A stretch of 6,552 nt of DNA. Origin: JBDREF01 sp043820045 (GTDB lineage: Bacteria; Planctomycetota; Phycisphaerae; Sedimentisphaerales; Anaerobacaceae). The stretch spans positions 1-6,552 of the forward strand of contig JBDREF010000503.1 of NCBI GenBank assembly GCA_043820045.1. The letters run 5' to 3'. Shown in pieces: positions 1-5,302 of the stretch (position 1 is the first letter of the stretch; each line of letters starts with the position of its first letter). The notes under the pieces are model-generated. The model was not told the origin of the DNA and ran no database searches. It worked only from the letters and a program-made list of their open reading frames with translations. The position numbers and the translations under genes are program-made.

Positions 1-342
1 ATCGCACGCTCCTATCTCGGCATGAGGGCCGAAGACGTGCTGGTCTGTGCGCGACTTTTGCAAGCCGAGCAAGCCGGACCGGTGGAGCTGGTTGCAGAAG
101 GCAACGTCGGCGTACCCGCACTTCACGCAGCAGCGCTCGAACCGCAGCTCTTCGGCTCGGTCAGTCTGACACGCTGCCTGGTCTCATGGTCCGACGTGAT
201 AAAATCCGGCCTGTCAAGCAACCAGCAGGTAAACGCGGTGCAAGGGGCGTTGAAAACATACGACCTTCCGAATCTCGCCGTAACGTTGGGAGATAAACTG
301 ACAATTGAGGAACCGCTCAACGCCTTGGGAGAATCGCTCTAA
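1..342 (+). CDS. C-terminal part of an alpha/beta-hydrolase (acetylxylan esterase-like) family protein, 5'-truncated by the window
   Basis: The frame is open from base 1 and ends in TAA at 340-342, so 113 C-terminal residues are visible and the true start lies outside the window. An internal ATG at 22 has no reason to be the start, because the frame continues upstream through IARSYLG. The segment SYLGMRAEDVL, then EGNVGVPALHAAALEP, then KTYDLPNLAVTLGDKL resembles the end of acetylxylan-esterase/alpha-beta-hydrolase proteins that I associate with Planctomycetes, where it follows the core hydrolase fold. At the place where a nucleophile elbow GxSxG might be expected, the sequence has G-N-V-G-V with no serine. 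Either this copy or domain is non-catalytic, or the active site lies upstream. The gene is convergent with dnaK and shares a hairpin terminator region with it. The family call is from recall; the partial-gene status is directly visible. Confidence 0.6.
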   Translation: MARSYLGMRAEDVLVCARLLQAEQAGPVELVAEGNVGVPALHAAALEPQLFGSVSLTRCLVSWSDVIKSGLSSNQQVNAVQGALKTYDLPNLAVTLGDKLTIEEPLNALGESL

Positions 343-378
343 AAAACCGAAACGCCGCAGAGCAGCGCTTCTGCGAAA

Positions 379-460
379 GCAAAAAAGCCGGGGCAGGCGG
401 CTGATTTTGGGATTACACACTCGTCCCCAAAATCGTCAACCTGCTCATCCGGCTTTTTGC
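379..460. terminator. Long bidirectional hairpin terminator between two convergent genes
   Basis: Three nested complementary blocks form one long interrupted hairpin. GCAAAAAAGCCGG (379-391) pairs with CCGGCTTTTTGC (449-460), GCAGG (393-397) with CCTGC (440-444), and GATTTTGGG (403-411) with CCCAAAATC (426-434). The outer arm gives a T5 tract on the plus strand and a T6 tract on the minus strand. It can therefore stop transcription both from the left-end hydrolase-like gene and from dnaK. A smaller hairpin (CGCAG 356-360 with CTGCG 371-375) precedes it. Confidence 0.75.
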
Positions 461-505
461 ACCTGCTATTTTCCATACCGCCTGTCTGGGAGCGGATGGA
501 GGAGT

Positions 506-531
506 CAAGAACCGTTAGCATTAAGTTCTTG
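506..531 (-). other. Hairpin just downstream of dnaK
   Basis: A perfect 7-bp inverted repeat, CAAGAAC (506-512) and GTTCTTG (525-531), with a 12-nt loop lies 16 nt beyond the dnaK stop codon. On the minus strand it is not followed by a T tract, so it looks more like an mRNA 3'-end stabilising stem or attenuating structure than a full intrinsic terminator. The strong terminator is the larger hairpin further downstream. Confidence 0.45.
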
Positions 532-547
532 TTATCTGGGTCTTTTT

Positions 548-2476
548 TTAACTGTCTTTTGCCTCGAACTCCGCGTCGATCACGTCGTCAGGTTTCTTTC
601 TGCCGACTTCCTGTTCCTGCGGCTGTGCATGTGCGGCCTCGCCCTGCGGAGCGGAAGCGGCCTGTTTCTTCGCCGCCTCTTCGTAGAGCACCTTGCCCAA
701 TTCCTGGCTGGTGGCACCGAGGTTGTCGATAGCCTTCCTTATGGCGTCTCCGTCATCACCCTTGACCGCTTCCTTGAGGTTGTTGACTGCACCCTCTATT
801 TTGCCGCGAACGTCGGCGGGTACCTTATCGCCGTGTTCCTTGAGTGTTTTTTCCGTCGAATAACTCAACTGGTCGGCCTGGTTCTTCAGGTCAACAACCT
901 CTCTTTTCTTTTTGTCTTCTTCGGCGTGAAGCTCTGCATCTTTTGCCATTTTCTCAACTTCTGCATCGCTGAGGCCGGAGCTGGATTTAATCTCGATCGA
1001 CTGCTGCTTGCCCGTACCCAGGTCCCTGGCCGAGACGTTCAGAATGCCGTTGGCGTCAATATCAAACGCAACTTCGATCTGCGGAATGCCGCGCGGCGAC
1101 GGCGGAATGTCGGCAAGCTGGAATCTGCCTAATGTGCGGTTGTCCCTGGCGAATTCTCTCTCGCCCTGCAGAATGTGGATGTCAACGGTCGTCTGGCTGT
1201 CGGCGGCGGTCGAGAAAACCTCTTTCTTGCTCGTCGGAATCGTGGTGTTGCGATCGATCAGTCTGGTCATAACACCGCCTAAGGTCTCGACTCCTAACGA
1301 AAGCGGCGTCACGTCCAGCAGGAGAATGTCCTTTACACCCACATCACCGGCCAGAACCGCACCCTGAATGGCCGCGCCAACCGCTACGACCTCGTCGGGA
1401 TTGATACTCTTGTTCGGCTCTTTGCCGAATATGTCCCTGGCAATCTGCTGGACCTTCGGAATCCTCGTCGAACCGCCGACGAGCAGCACCTCGGCGATAT
1501 CGCCGGTCTTCAGCTTGGCATCGTCTATTGCCTTGCGGCACGGGTTTTTGAGGCGCTCGAAGATGGGCTCCACCAGCGATTCGAACTTGCTGCGGGTGAT
1601 CGTAATCTGCAAATGCTTCGGCCCGGAGGCGTCGGCGGTGATGAACGGCAGATTGACCGTGCTCTCGACCTGTGTACTCAATTCGCACTTGGCCTTCTCG
1701 GCGGCTTCCTTGAGCCGTTGATGGGCCATCGCATCGCTTCGGAGGTCGATGCCTTCTTTCTTCTTGAACTCATCGGCCAGATAACTTATCAGTACGGCGT
1801 CCAGGTCGTCGCCGCCCAGATGCGTGTCGCCGTTCGTGCTGAGAACCTCGAAGACGTTGTCGCCGATATCGAGTATCGAAACGTCGAATGTACCGCCGCC
1901 GAAGTCGAACACCGCTACTTTCTCGTTCTTTTTCTTCTCAAGCCCGTAGGCCAATGCAGCGGCGGTGGGCTCGTTGATGATTCGCTCGACTTCGAGACCT
2001 GCGATTTTGCCGGCGTCTTTCGTCGCCTGGCGCTGTGAATCGTTGAAGTAGGCCGGCACGGTAATGACGGCGCTGGTGACGGCCTCGCCCAGATAATCCT
2101 CGGCGGTCTTCTTGAGGTCCTGCAAAATCATCGCCGAAACCTCGGGCGGCGTGTACTGCTTGCCCCGAACATCGACCTTCACAAGCTCATCCGCGGCGCC
2201 GGTTATTTTGTAGGGCACGATCTTCTCTTCCGAGGAAACCTCATGATGGCGACGGCCCATAAAACGCTTAATCGAAAACACTGTGTTCTCCGGGTTCGTG
2301 ACCTGCTGATGGCGGGCAATCTGGCCCACGAGCCTCTCGCCCTTGTCGGTAAAGCCGACCACCGAAGGAGTCAGCCGTGAGCCCGAAGAATTTATCAGGA
2401 CCTTCGGAGTCGAGCCTTCCATCACGGCGACCACAGAATTTGTCGTTCCCAAGTCTATTCCAATTATCTTAGCCAT
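548..2476 (-). CDS. dnaK: Molecular chaperone DnaK (Hsp70)
   Basis: This 642-residue Hsp70 uses ATP-driven cycles to bind and release unfolded polypeptides in the cytoplasm with DnaJ and GrpE, neither of which is in this window. The nucleotide-binding domain is intact: phosphate-1 motif IDLGTTNS (7-14), INEPTAAALAYG (167-178), phosphate-2 motif FDFGGGTFDVS (190-200) and VGGSTRIP (333-340). The interdomain linker is LLLDVTP (385-391), followed by a beta-sandwich substrate domain ending near 500, a helical lid, a Gln/Ala-rich segment (about 604-622) and the conserved DDVIDAEFE tail (630-638). Length matches the family (E. coli 638). The N-terminal domain carries the insert typical of Gram-negative and related DnaKs. 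The ATG start is supported by AAAGGA 8-13 nt upstream. The gene stands alone: no grpE or dnaJ is adjacent. A sigma-54-type promoter lies upstream. Confidence 0.98.
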   Translation of the reverse strand: MAKIIGIDLGTTNSVVAVMEGSTPKVLINSSGSRLTPSVVGFTDKGERLVGQIARHQQVTNPENTVFSIKRFMGRRHHEVSSEEKIVPYKITGAADELVKVDVRGKQYTPPEVSAMILQDLKKTAEDYLGEAVTSAVITVPAYFNDSQRQATKDAGKIAGLEVERIINEPTAAALAYGLEKKKNEKVAVFDFGGGTFDVSILDIGDNVFEVLSTNGDTHLGGDDLDAVLISYLADEFKKKEGIDLRSDAMAHQRLKEAAEKAKCELSTQVESTVNLPFITADASGPKHLQITITRSKFESLVEPIFERLKNPCRKAIDDAKLKTGDIAEVLLVGGSTRIPKVQQIARDIFGKEPNKSINPDEVVAVGAAIQGAVLAGDVGVKDILLLDVTPLSLGVETLGGVMTRLIDRNTTIPTSKKEVFSTAADSQTTVDIHILQGEREFARDNRTLGRFQLADIPPSPRGIPQIEVAFDIDANGILNVSARDLGTGKQQSIEIKSSSGLSDAEVEKMAKDAELHAEEDKKKREVVDLKNQADQLSYSTEKTLKEHGDKVPADVRGKIEGAVNNLKEAVKGDDGDAIRKAIDNLGATSQELGKVLYEEAAKKQAASAPQGEAAHAQPQEQEVGRKKPDDVIDAEFEAKDS

Positions 2477-2520
2477 GTTTGTATTCCTTTCGCTATAGTT
2501 TCATCTCTTGGCTAAGAATG

Positions 2521-2537
2521 TGCAAACAACGTGCCAA
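2521..2537 (-). promoter_or_regulatory. Sigma-54 (RpoN)-type promoter upstream of dnaK
   Basis: Read on the minus strand, the site is TTGGCACGTTGTTTGCA. It matches the sigma-54 consensus TTGGCACG-N4-TTGCA at every fixed base, with the invariant GG and GC separated by exactly 10 nt. The predicted transcription start is near 2510, which gives a leader of about 34 nt that still contains the AAAGGA ribosome site at 2485-2490. No comparable sigma-70 promoter and no CIRCE (HrcA) inverted repeat was found between dnaK and the preceding gene. Whether RpoN acts here is an inference from sequence match and position. Confidence 0.65.
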
Positions 2538-2637
2538 ACAGAAAATTGTCTTTGCCGAAGTCACCTAAATCGCCTGATTTCAAGCATTTAGAATTTTTCA
2601 CCCCCCGCAGCCGTCGATATTAAAACGTCTATTATCG

Positions 2638-2650
2638 TGCCATTTTGGCA
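2638..2650. promoter_or_regulatory. Palindrome upstream of the dnaK promoter, candidate activator site
   Basis: TGCCATTTTGGCA is a perfect inverted repeat (TGCCA / TGGCA around TTT). Its centre is about 130 bp upstream of the predicted sigma-54 start point of dnaK. Sigma-54 promoters depend on enhancer-binding proteins that usually bind palindromes 80-200 bp upstream, so the location fits. Only one copy was seen, and the identity of any regulator is unknown. Confidence 0.35.
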
Positions 2651-2657
2651 GACAAGT

Positions 2658-2674
2658 CCGGCTGCCTGAGCCGG
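2658..2674. other. GC-rich hairpin between the HigA-like gene and dnaK
   Basis: CCGGCT (2658-2663) and AGCCGG (2669-2674) form a perfect 6-bp GC stem with a 5-nt loop, 44 nt past the stop codon of the HigA-like gene. There is no T tract on the minus strand after it, so it may be a weak terminator or an mRNA end structure. A second short stem (CCGG-CGTG-CCGG) overlaps its right side, starting at 2671. Confidence 0.35.
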
Positions 2675-2718
2675 CGTGCCGGGATTTGTTATTAACCGCC
2701 GAGATCGCAGGCGCAAGC

Positions 2719-3150
2719 TCACCCAAAAAACAGGGCGGGGCTGACGGAAAAATACTTCGCCAGCTTTTTGATGTGTGTTTTGCTTAGAGACCGCTGTCCG
2801 CTGAGAAGAGCCGGCCCTAAAGTCCTGCTGCCCAGGACGCGTCCCAAATCCGACCCGCTCATTTGGTTCTCTTCCACCAGGAATTTTAACATCTCATGAG
2901 GACTGTACTTTGACATCTTAAAATGCTTTTCTTCGTAATCAGCAATAATCTTCGTTAAAATTTCCAAATAATCAGCTTGCTCGGCAGTCAATTCGGTACG
3001 TGAGAACAGATCTGTTGCAACTGCAAGCGCATCTTGATAATCAACTTTGTTATGAATAGGCCGAAGCACAAAAAATCTTTTCTGCAAACCAAGAAGGGTG
3101 GTAGGAATGCGGTCGGCACGGCTATTTACCTGTTGTGCAGTTAGACTCAT
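2719..3150 (-). CDS. HigA-family antitoxin-like helix-turn-helix protein (orphan)
   Basis: This 143-residue protein matches the plan of E. coli HigA (YgjM/COG5499). The N-terminal half is helical with an NKVDYQDALAVATDL segment (34-48), comparable to the HigA NEEQYTQALELVDHL region. The C-terminal XRE-type helix-turn-helix spans roughly 86-140, ending LLSGQRSLSKTHIKKLAKYF and SVSPALFFG, which parallels the HigA end VLSGKRKLT...SPALFID. In HigBA modules this protein neutralises the HigB mRNA interferase and represses the operon. Start: the ATG at 3150 has AAAGGA about 7 nt upstream; an in-frame ATG at 3165 is less well spaced. No HigB-like reading frame precedes it (the toxin gene normally comes first), and none follows before dnaK. 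The gene is visibly more A+T-rich than dnaK, which suggests acquisition. Its function as an orphan, whether transcriptional regulator or antitoxin remnant, is unknown. Confidence 0.85.
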   Translation of the reverse strand: MSLTAQQVNSRADRIPTTLLGLQKRFFVLRPIHNKVDYQDALAVATDLFSRTELTAEQADYLEILTKIIADYEEKHFKMSKYSPHEMLKFLVEENQMSGSDLGRVLGSRTLGPALLSGQRSLSKTHIKKLAKYFSVSPALFFG

Positions 3151-3398
3151 GTTTATCCTTTCCATTTCCCTTTATCGTATTGACGATGAGTCAGGGCTAC
3201 GGCTGATATTGTTCATCGTCATCTTTCGCAAATTCACAACTTTTACGGCGTATCGGCAGCGTGCGCCGGTTGATTCACAGGAACAAGGGACCGCTCTGGA
3301 ATAATCCTGCTCGCGTTTGTTCAATATGATATACGCACGACGGGCGGGGAACAATCAAAAAAAGTGGACGTTTCACTTTCAATTGTATAGGCCGTCTG
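3151..3398. other. Gene-free spacer upstream of the HigA-like gene
   Basis: I see no convincing gene on either strand here. A 60-codon frame on the minus strand (3172-3354) has no recognisable family features and no similarity to HigB toxins. A weak minus-strand promoter-like pair (TTGCGA, 17 nt, TATCAG) may serve the HigA-like gene but is not convincing. A terminator-like hairpin lies at 3357-3379, next to the repeat cassette. Confidence 0.5.
3357..3379 (-). terminator. Intrinsic terminator-like hairpin downstream of the GIY-YIG cassette
   Basis: On the minus strand AAAGTG (3379-3374) pairs with CACTTT (3366-3361), with a 7-nt loop, and the A-run 3357-3363 gives seven consecutive T residues. 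The stem is short and A/T-rich, so it is a weak terminator. It would end transcripts coming from the GIY-YIG gene before they reach the HigA-like gene. Confidence 0.4.
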
Positions 3399-3538
3399 CG
3401 CCCGAACGCAGATTCCTCCGCTGCGCGTCCCTAAGGGACTCTCCGGTCGGAATGACAACGTAGCGTCATGTCGTCGCGAACGCAGTCCATCGCCGTCCCT
3501 TGTCATTTCGAGCGCAGCGCAGCGAAGTCGAGAAATCC
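3399..3538. repeat. Composite hairpin-pair repeat, copy A
   Basis: The copy has two related modules in opposite orientation. The left module (3409-3457) starts CAGATTCCTCCGCTGCGC and ends TCGGAATGACA. The right module (3501-3538) starts TGTCATTTCGAGCGCAGC and ends CGAGAAATCC. The left module folds on itself (ATTCC/GGAAT outside, GTCCC-TAA-GGGAC inside), as does the right (ATTTC/GAAAT outside). The modules share ends: the reverse complement of the left begins TGTCATTCCGA and ends GGAATCTG. A 10-nt extension, CGCCCGAAC plus one base (3399-3408), is shared with copy C. The right edge stops 14 nt before the end of the GIY-YIG gene. Confidence 0.85.
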
Positions 3539-3552
3539 GGGTCATGTGCGAA

Positions 3553-3849
3553 TCAATCGTACCAACCGTCACTGAGGTCTCGCCAGTCATAATTCTCCTG
3601 CGCAATCAGCCGAAGTTTCCTCTCACGGCGCCAGCGTTTGATCTGCTTTTCCCTGGCGATGCCAGAAGACGGATCGGCACATGACTCAACGTAAACAAGC
3701 GTATCGATGTTGTAGTGTGTCGTAAAACCTTCGACGAGACCGGCTTTGTGCTGCTGGACTCTTCTGCGGATGTTGTTGGTGAATCCGACGTACAACGTGC
3801 GCGATTGGTTAGTCATGATGTAAACGTAGTAGGTCTTATCCGCGAACAC
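3553..3849 (-). CDS. Small GIY-YIG domain nuclease (YhbQ/UPF0213-like)
   Basis: This is a single-domain GIY-YIG protein of 98 residues from the preferred GTG start. The GIY-equivalent is YVY (8-10) and the YIG-equivalent YVG (20-22). They are followed by the Arg cluster and His of NNIRRRVQQH (25-34), the VEGFTTHYNIDTLVY core (39-53), the likely metal-binding Glu in IAREKQIKRW (E67), and the DWRDLSDGW tail common in this family. Family members are small DNA-cleaving domains of mostly unknown biological role. The frame stays open to a TTG at 3885, but that start has no ribosome site and lies over the predicted -35 box. The GTG at 3849 begins 6 nt after a perfect -10 box, which would give a leaderless or near-leaderless mRNA. 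The gene is flanked closely by composite repeats, so a role linked to those repeats is plausible. The family assignment is secure; the start is uncertain. Confidence 0.88.
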   Translation of the reverse strand: MFADKTYYVYIMTNQSRTLYVGFTNNIRRRVQQHKAGLVEGFTTHYNIDTLVYVESCADPSSGIAREKQIKRWRRERKLRLIAQENYDWRDLSDGWYD

Positions 3850-3855
3850 GGGTGT

Positions 3856-3885
3856 ATTATAGACCGAATTTACTTCGGAAACCAA
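3856..3885 (-). promoter_or_regulatory. Sigma-70-type promoter for the GIY-YIG gene
   Basis: On the minus strand, TTGGTT (3885-3880), an 18-nt spacer and a perfect TATAAT (3861-3856) lie directly before the gene. The spacer contains an inverted repeat CCGAA-N5-TTCGG (3864-3878) that could be an operator. The expected start point, about 7 nt past TATAAT, coincides with the GTG codon at 3849. Confidence 0.45.
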
Positions 3886-3906
3886 CCGTCTTTAATAATC
3901 GCAGGG

Positions 3907-4037
3907 CAGATTCCTCCGCTGCGAGAAGCTGCGCATCTCTCCGGTCGGAATGACAGCGTGGCGTCCAATCGTTACAAGTGCAGCTCGTTGACGCCCCATT
4001 GTCGTTTCGAGCGAAGCGTAGCGGAGTCGAGAAATCT
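3907..4037. repeat. Composite hairpin-pair repeat, copy B
   Basis: Same orientation and architecture as copy A. The left module (3907-3955) begins CAGATTCCTCCGCTGCG and ends TCCGGTCGGAATGACA. The right module (4000-4037) begins TGTCGTTTCGAGCG and ends GTCGAGAAATCT. The internal spacer (3956-3999) is recognisably similar to that of copy A by eye but diverged. The loop-proximal part of the left module differs from copies A and C, yet can still pair (GAGA 3923-3926 with TCTC 3936-3939). Copy B sits immediately upstream of the GIY-YIG promoter. Confidence 0.85.
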
Positions 4038-4061
4038 GGCCGGCGATTGAACAGACCTTTA

Positions 4062-4120
4062 CGCCCGAACCCAGATTCCTCCGCTGCGCGTCCCTATGGG
4101 ACGCTTCAGTCGGAATGACA
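4062..4120. repeat. Partial composite repeat, copy C (left module only)
   Basis: Starts CGCCCGAAC like copy A, then carries a 49-nt left module (4072-4120) differing from copy A at 4 positions by eye. No right module follows. The sequence runs into the mcsB 3' end, whose stop codon is 11 nt away. The centre is a perfect hairpin GCGTCCC-TAT-GGGACGC (4088-4104), which would lie in the mcsB 3' untranslated region. No T tract follows, so it is not a classic terminator, though it may protect the mRNA end. Confidence 0.8.
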
Positions 4121-4131
4121 ATCTGCGGGCT

Positions 4132-5274
4132 TCAGCTTTCCGGCTGGGCTTCCTGGTTGAGGGCTGAGCGGATGATTTTCGCTCGCAGGGCGTCTCTGTG
4201 GGTGGGGTCGAGTGACTGGCCGTGGTTCAACTGGAGGTGGGCCGGCAACGTCAGCATGAAGAGCCGGTTTATCGTCGCGATTGACAGGCCCTCGCTTTTG
4301 TCCGCGCCGGAACTTCTACGGCACAACGCCAGCAGCTTCTTTATCGCCGGAGTAGAAGCACCCATGTACTCGTGCATGTTGATGCCAAGCCGCAGGTGGC
4401 TGAGCAGGAACAGCGCTTCCTGAGAGCTTATCAAGTTGGCGTTTTGCAGCAGGGCCATCGCGCGGGAGATTTTGTCGTCGAGCACCTCGGACTGCCTGCT
4501 GAGCAGTTGCGAGCGGGCGGCTTTTTCATACTCGATTATTTCCGGAATGATCGTGCTCTCGAAACGCGAGACGATGTCCGCCTCCGAGACGCCGAGAGTG
4601 ACCTGGTTGGAGAGTTGATAAAGGTCGCTGGCGGCCTCGGTTCCCTCGCCGAACAGTCCCCGTACGGCCAGGTTCAAATCCCTCGCGGCGTTAAAAAATT
4701 TCTCTATCTGGTCGGTCATCTTCAAAGCCGGCAGGTGCAGCATTACCGAGACCCTGATTCCAGTGCCCAGATTCGTCGGGCAGGCGGTCAGGTACCCGTG
4801 CTGCGGACTGAAGGCAAAGTTGATCTTCTGCTCTATCATGTCGTCGATGCGGTTAATCTGCTCGGCGCATTGGGAAAGCTGGCAGCCGGCCTTGAGCACC
4901 TGGATTCGCAGATGGTCCTCTTCGTTGATCATGGCGGTGAAGAATTCGCGCTGGGCGATGACCGCTCCGCGCGGGCCTTTGCCGAAGGCGTGGTGCCGGC
5001 TGATAAGATGCCGTTCCACGAGGAAATGCTTGTTCAGGGTCGGCGCTTCGTCTACGCTGATGTAAAAGATTTTGTCGCCGAGATCGAGCGTCATTATGAC
5101 GTCCCTGAGCCTGGTCAGTATTTCTGCCTTCTCGATATCCGAGCAGCGGCTCAGGAATTTGTAGCCGGCCAGGTTCCTGGCCAGCCGGATTCGCGATGAC
5201 ATAACAATATCGCACAACGGCCCGGAGCCGTTGAACCATTCGTTTATATCGTTGCTTATATCGGTCAGTTCCAT
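4132..5274 (-). CDS. mcsB: Protein-arginine kinase McsB
   Basis: McsB transfers phosphate from ATP to arginine side chains in proteins; in Firmicutes phosphoarginine is a degradation tag read by ClpC-ClpP. The 380-residue protein has the phosphagen-kinase-like catalytic domain in order: SSRIRLARN (26-34, nucleotide binding), NEEDHLRIQ (117-125), CPTNLGTGIR (165-174, phosphagen kinase signature), RGLFGEGTEA (205-214) and YQLSNQVTLG (219-228). The C-terminal helical domain carries RDALRA (360-365), matching the RDxxRA allosteric phosphoarginine-binding motif described for McsB. Length is close to the family norm (about 350-365), with a short C-terminal extension. The ATG start lies 28 nt after the mcsA stop with no clear ribosome site, so translation may depend on coupling to mcsA. 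No clpC or ctsR follows, unlike Firmicutes operons. A repeat copy sits 11 nt past the stop. Confidence 0.95.
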   Translation of the reverse strand: MELTDISNDINEWFNGSGPLCDIVMSSRIRLARNLAGYKFLSRCSDIEKAEILTRLRDVIMTLDLGDKIFYISVDEAPTLNKHFLVERHLISRHHAFGKGPRGAVIAQREFFTAMINEEDHLRIQVLKAGCQLSQCAEQINRIDDMIEQKINFAFSPQHGYLTACPTNLGTGIRVSVMLHLPALKMTDQIEKFFNAARDLNLAVRGLFGEGTEAASDLYQLSNQVTLGVSEADIVSRFESTIIPEIIEYEKAARSQLLSRQSEVLDDKISRAMALLQNANLISSQEALFLLSHLRLGINMHEYMGASTPAIKKLLALCRRSSGADKSEGLSIATINRLFMLTLPAHLQLNHGQSLDPTHRDALRAKIIRSALNQEAQPES

Positions 5275-5302
5275 ATTATTGCGTTTGTAAAGTACGGTCC
5301 GT

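Larger units (their letters stand above)
3399..4037 (-). mobile_element. Candidate mobile cassette: GIY-YIG nuclease gene bracketed by direct composite repeats
   Basis: Copies A and B lie in the same orientation within 14 nt of the stop codon and 57 nt of the preferred start codon of the GIY-YIG gene; essentially only a promoter lies between copy B and the gene. Such a repeat-gene-repeat layout suggests that the nuclease gene and the repeats move or amplify together. No target-site duplication was established and the outer boundaries are uncertain. Mobility is an inference from layout. Confidence 0.5.

Noticed and set aside
305..1132. 275-codon plus-strand open frame opposite dnaK
   Set aside because: It lies almost entirely antisense to the dnaK C-terminal half, has low-complexity Cys/Leu/Phe-rich content typical of a mirror frame, and shows no domain. 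dnaK explains the sequence.
2485..2505. Sigma-70 -10 box (TATAGC) close to the dnaK start
   Set aside because: No TTGACA-like -35 lies at 16-18 nt, and transcription would begin inside the ribosome binding site.
2477..2718. CIRCE (HrcA) element or sigma-32 promoter for dnaK
   Set aside because: No TTAGCACTC-N9-GAGTGCTAA-like inverted repeat is present. A CTTGAAA (minus strand, 2584-2578) matches a sigma-32 -35 box, but no CCCCAT-type -10 box follows at the right distance.
3172..3354. Possible HigB toxin or other small gene upstream of the HigA-like gene
   Set aside because: The 60-codon minus-strand frame lacks any HigB-like motif, and the other frames are interrupted by stops. There is no ribosome site supporting it.
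3321..3605. 94-codon minus-strand frame through repeat copy A
   Set aside because: It is a translation of the repeat itself (GDGLRSRRHD-type text) and overlaps the end of the GIY-YIG gene. It is a by-product of the repeat.
3850..3885. N-terminal extension of the GIY-YIG protein to a TTG codon
   Set aside because: The 12 extra residues have no family counterpart, the TTG has no ribosome site, and the stretch carries a full promoter match.
3399..4120. CRISPR array
   Set aside because: Only three repeat copies at irregular spacing, with a gene between two of them, internal hairpins and no uniform spacers. It does not fit a CRISPR.
4372..5199. 275-codon plus-strand open frame opposite mcsB
   Set aside because: Antisense mirror frame of a high-GC gene. 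The mcsB motifs on the minus strand are unambiguous and the plus-strand product has no recognisable features.
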